Shown here piece after piece: positions 5,666 to 5,710 of a DNA stretch of 5,710 nt. The notes below the pieces were generated by a model. It was not told the origin of the DNA. It searched no databases and worked only from the letters and a program-made list of their open reading frames with translations. Location of the stretch: positions 1-5,710 of the forward strand of contig JALRFZ010000203.1 in assembly GCA_023253615.1 (NCBI GenBank), read 5' to 3'. The translations under genes were made by a program, and so were the position numbers. Numbering within the stretch: position 1 is the stretch's first letter; each line of letters starts with the position of its first letter. This DNA comes from Verrucomicrobiales bacterium (GTDB taxonomy: Bacteria > Verrucomicrobiota > Verrucomicrobiia > Verrucomicrobiales > DEV007).

Positions 5666-5710
5666 ATGCTCGTTCACGGCCAACCTTATCGCACCGTCTG
5701 GCTGGAAGCC
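5666..5710 (+). CDS. mtnA: Probable S-methyl-5-thioribose-1-phosphate isomerase, first 15 codons (3' end outside window)
   Basis: The window ends 15 codons into an open frame, MLVHGQPYRTVWLEA. This resembles the beginning of MtnA proteins, which often start with a short strand of the form G-x-P-Y/F-R-T-I/V-W-L. MtnA interconverts methylthioribose-1-phosphate and methylthioribulose-1-phosphate in the methionine salvage pathway in the cytoplasm. The gene starts 42 bases after the prepilin peptidase stop. No clear Shine-Dalgarno is present. The call rests on a very short match from memory, so it is tentative; that a coding region starts here is more secure than its name. Confidence 0.55.
   Translation, partial: MLVHGQPYRTVWLEA

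Noticed and set aside
4460..5683. A 407-codon open frame on the minus strand lying over the prepilin peptidase gene
   Set aside because: The plus strand encodes an unmistakable prepilin peptidase here. The antisense frame is rich in Arg, Glu, Asp, His and Pro without any motif, as expected from GC-rich codon bias read backwards.
1..5710. A defence or other multi-gene system centred on the SNF2 helicase
   Set aside because: The SNF2 gene is followed by a convergent wall peptidase and unrelated genes in alternating orientation. No methyltransferase, nuclease, phospholipase or other defence partner is visible. The part to the left of the window is unseen.

Overview
The window reads as ordinary chromosomal DNA from a GC-rich bacterium with a cell envelope, and I favour the Verrucomicrobia/PVC group. 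That placement rests on the overall look of the proteins: a Pro/Thr-linker NlpC/P60 protein, an unrecognised secreted propeller-like protein and a prepilin peptidase with a large internal insert. It is an inference; no rRNA or other marker is present. Seven genes fill almost all of the window, and no gap exceeds about 115 bases. I see no tRNA, rRNA, CRISPR array, insertion sequence or phage gene.

Layout from left to right: (1) the C-terminal end of a SNF2-family helicase (+, cut by the left edge); (2) convergent to it, a secreted NlpC/P60 cysteine peptidase (-); (3) a very AT-rich divergent promoter region; (4) a secreted protein with a regulatory-like beta domain followed by a propeller-like domain (+); (5) convergent to that, a strongly diverged PanB/ketopantoate hydroxymethyltransferase-like TIM-barrel protein (-); (6) a short divergent spacer, then a 59-residue lipoprotein gene (+); (7) a prepilin peptidase (+) with its own -10 box and an unusual leader hairpin; (8) the first 15 codons of what looks like mtnA (+), cut by the right edge.

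The genes do not form one pathway. They are mostly single transcription units in alternating orientation: DNA remodelling, wall remodelling, an unknown exported protein, a possible small-molecule enzyme, a small lipoprotein, processing of type IV pilin/type II secretion pseudopilins, and methionine salvage. I find no defence system or other multi-gene novelty. The most interesting points are local. The prepilin peptidase start codon is separated from a strong GGAGG by a perfect 8-bp hairpin that would restore normal spacing if folded. The PanB-like protein has lost the residues that bind magnesium in PanB. The prepilin peptidase carries an insert of about 95 residues directly before its second catalytic motif.
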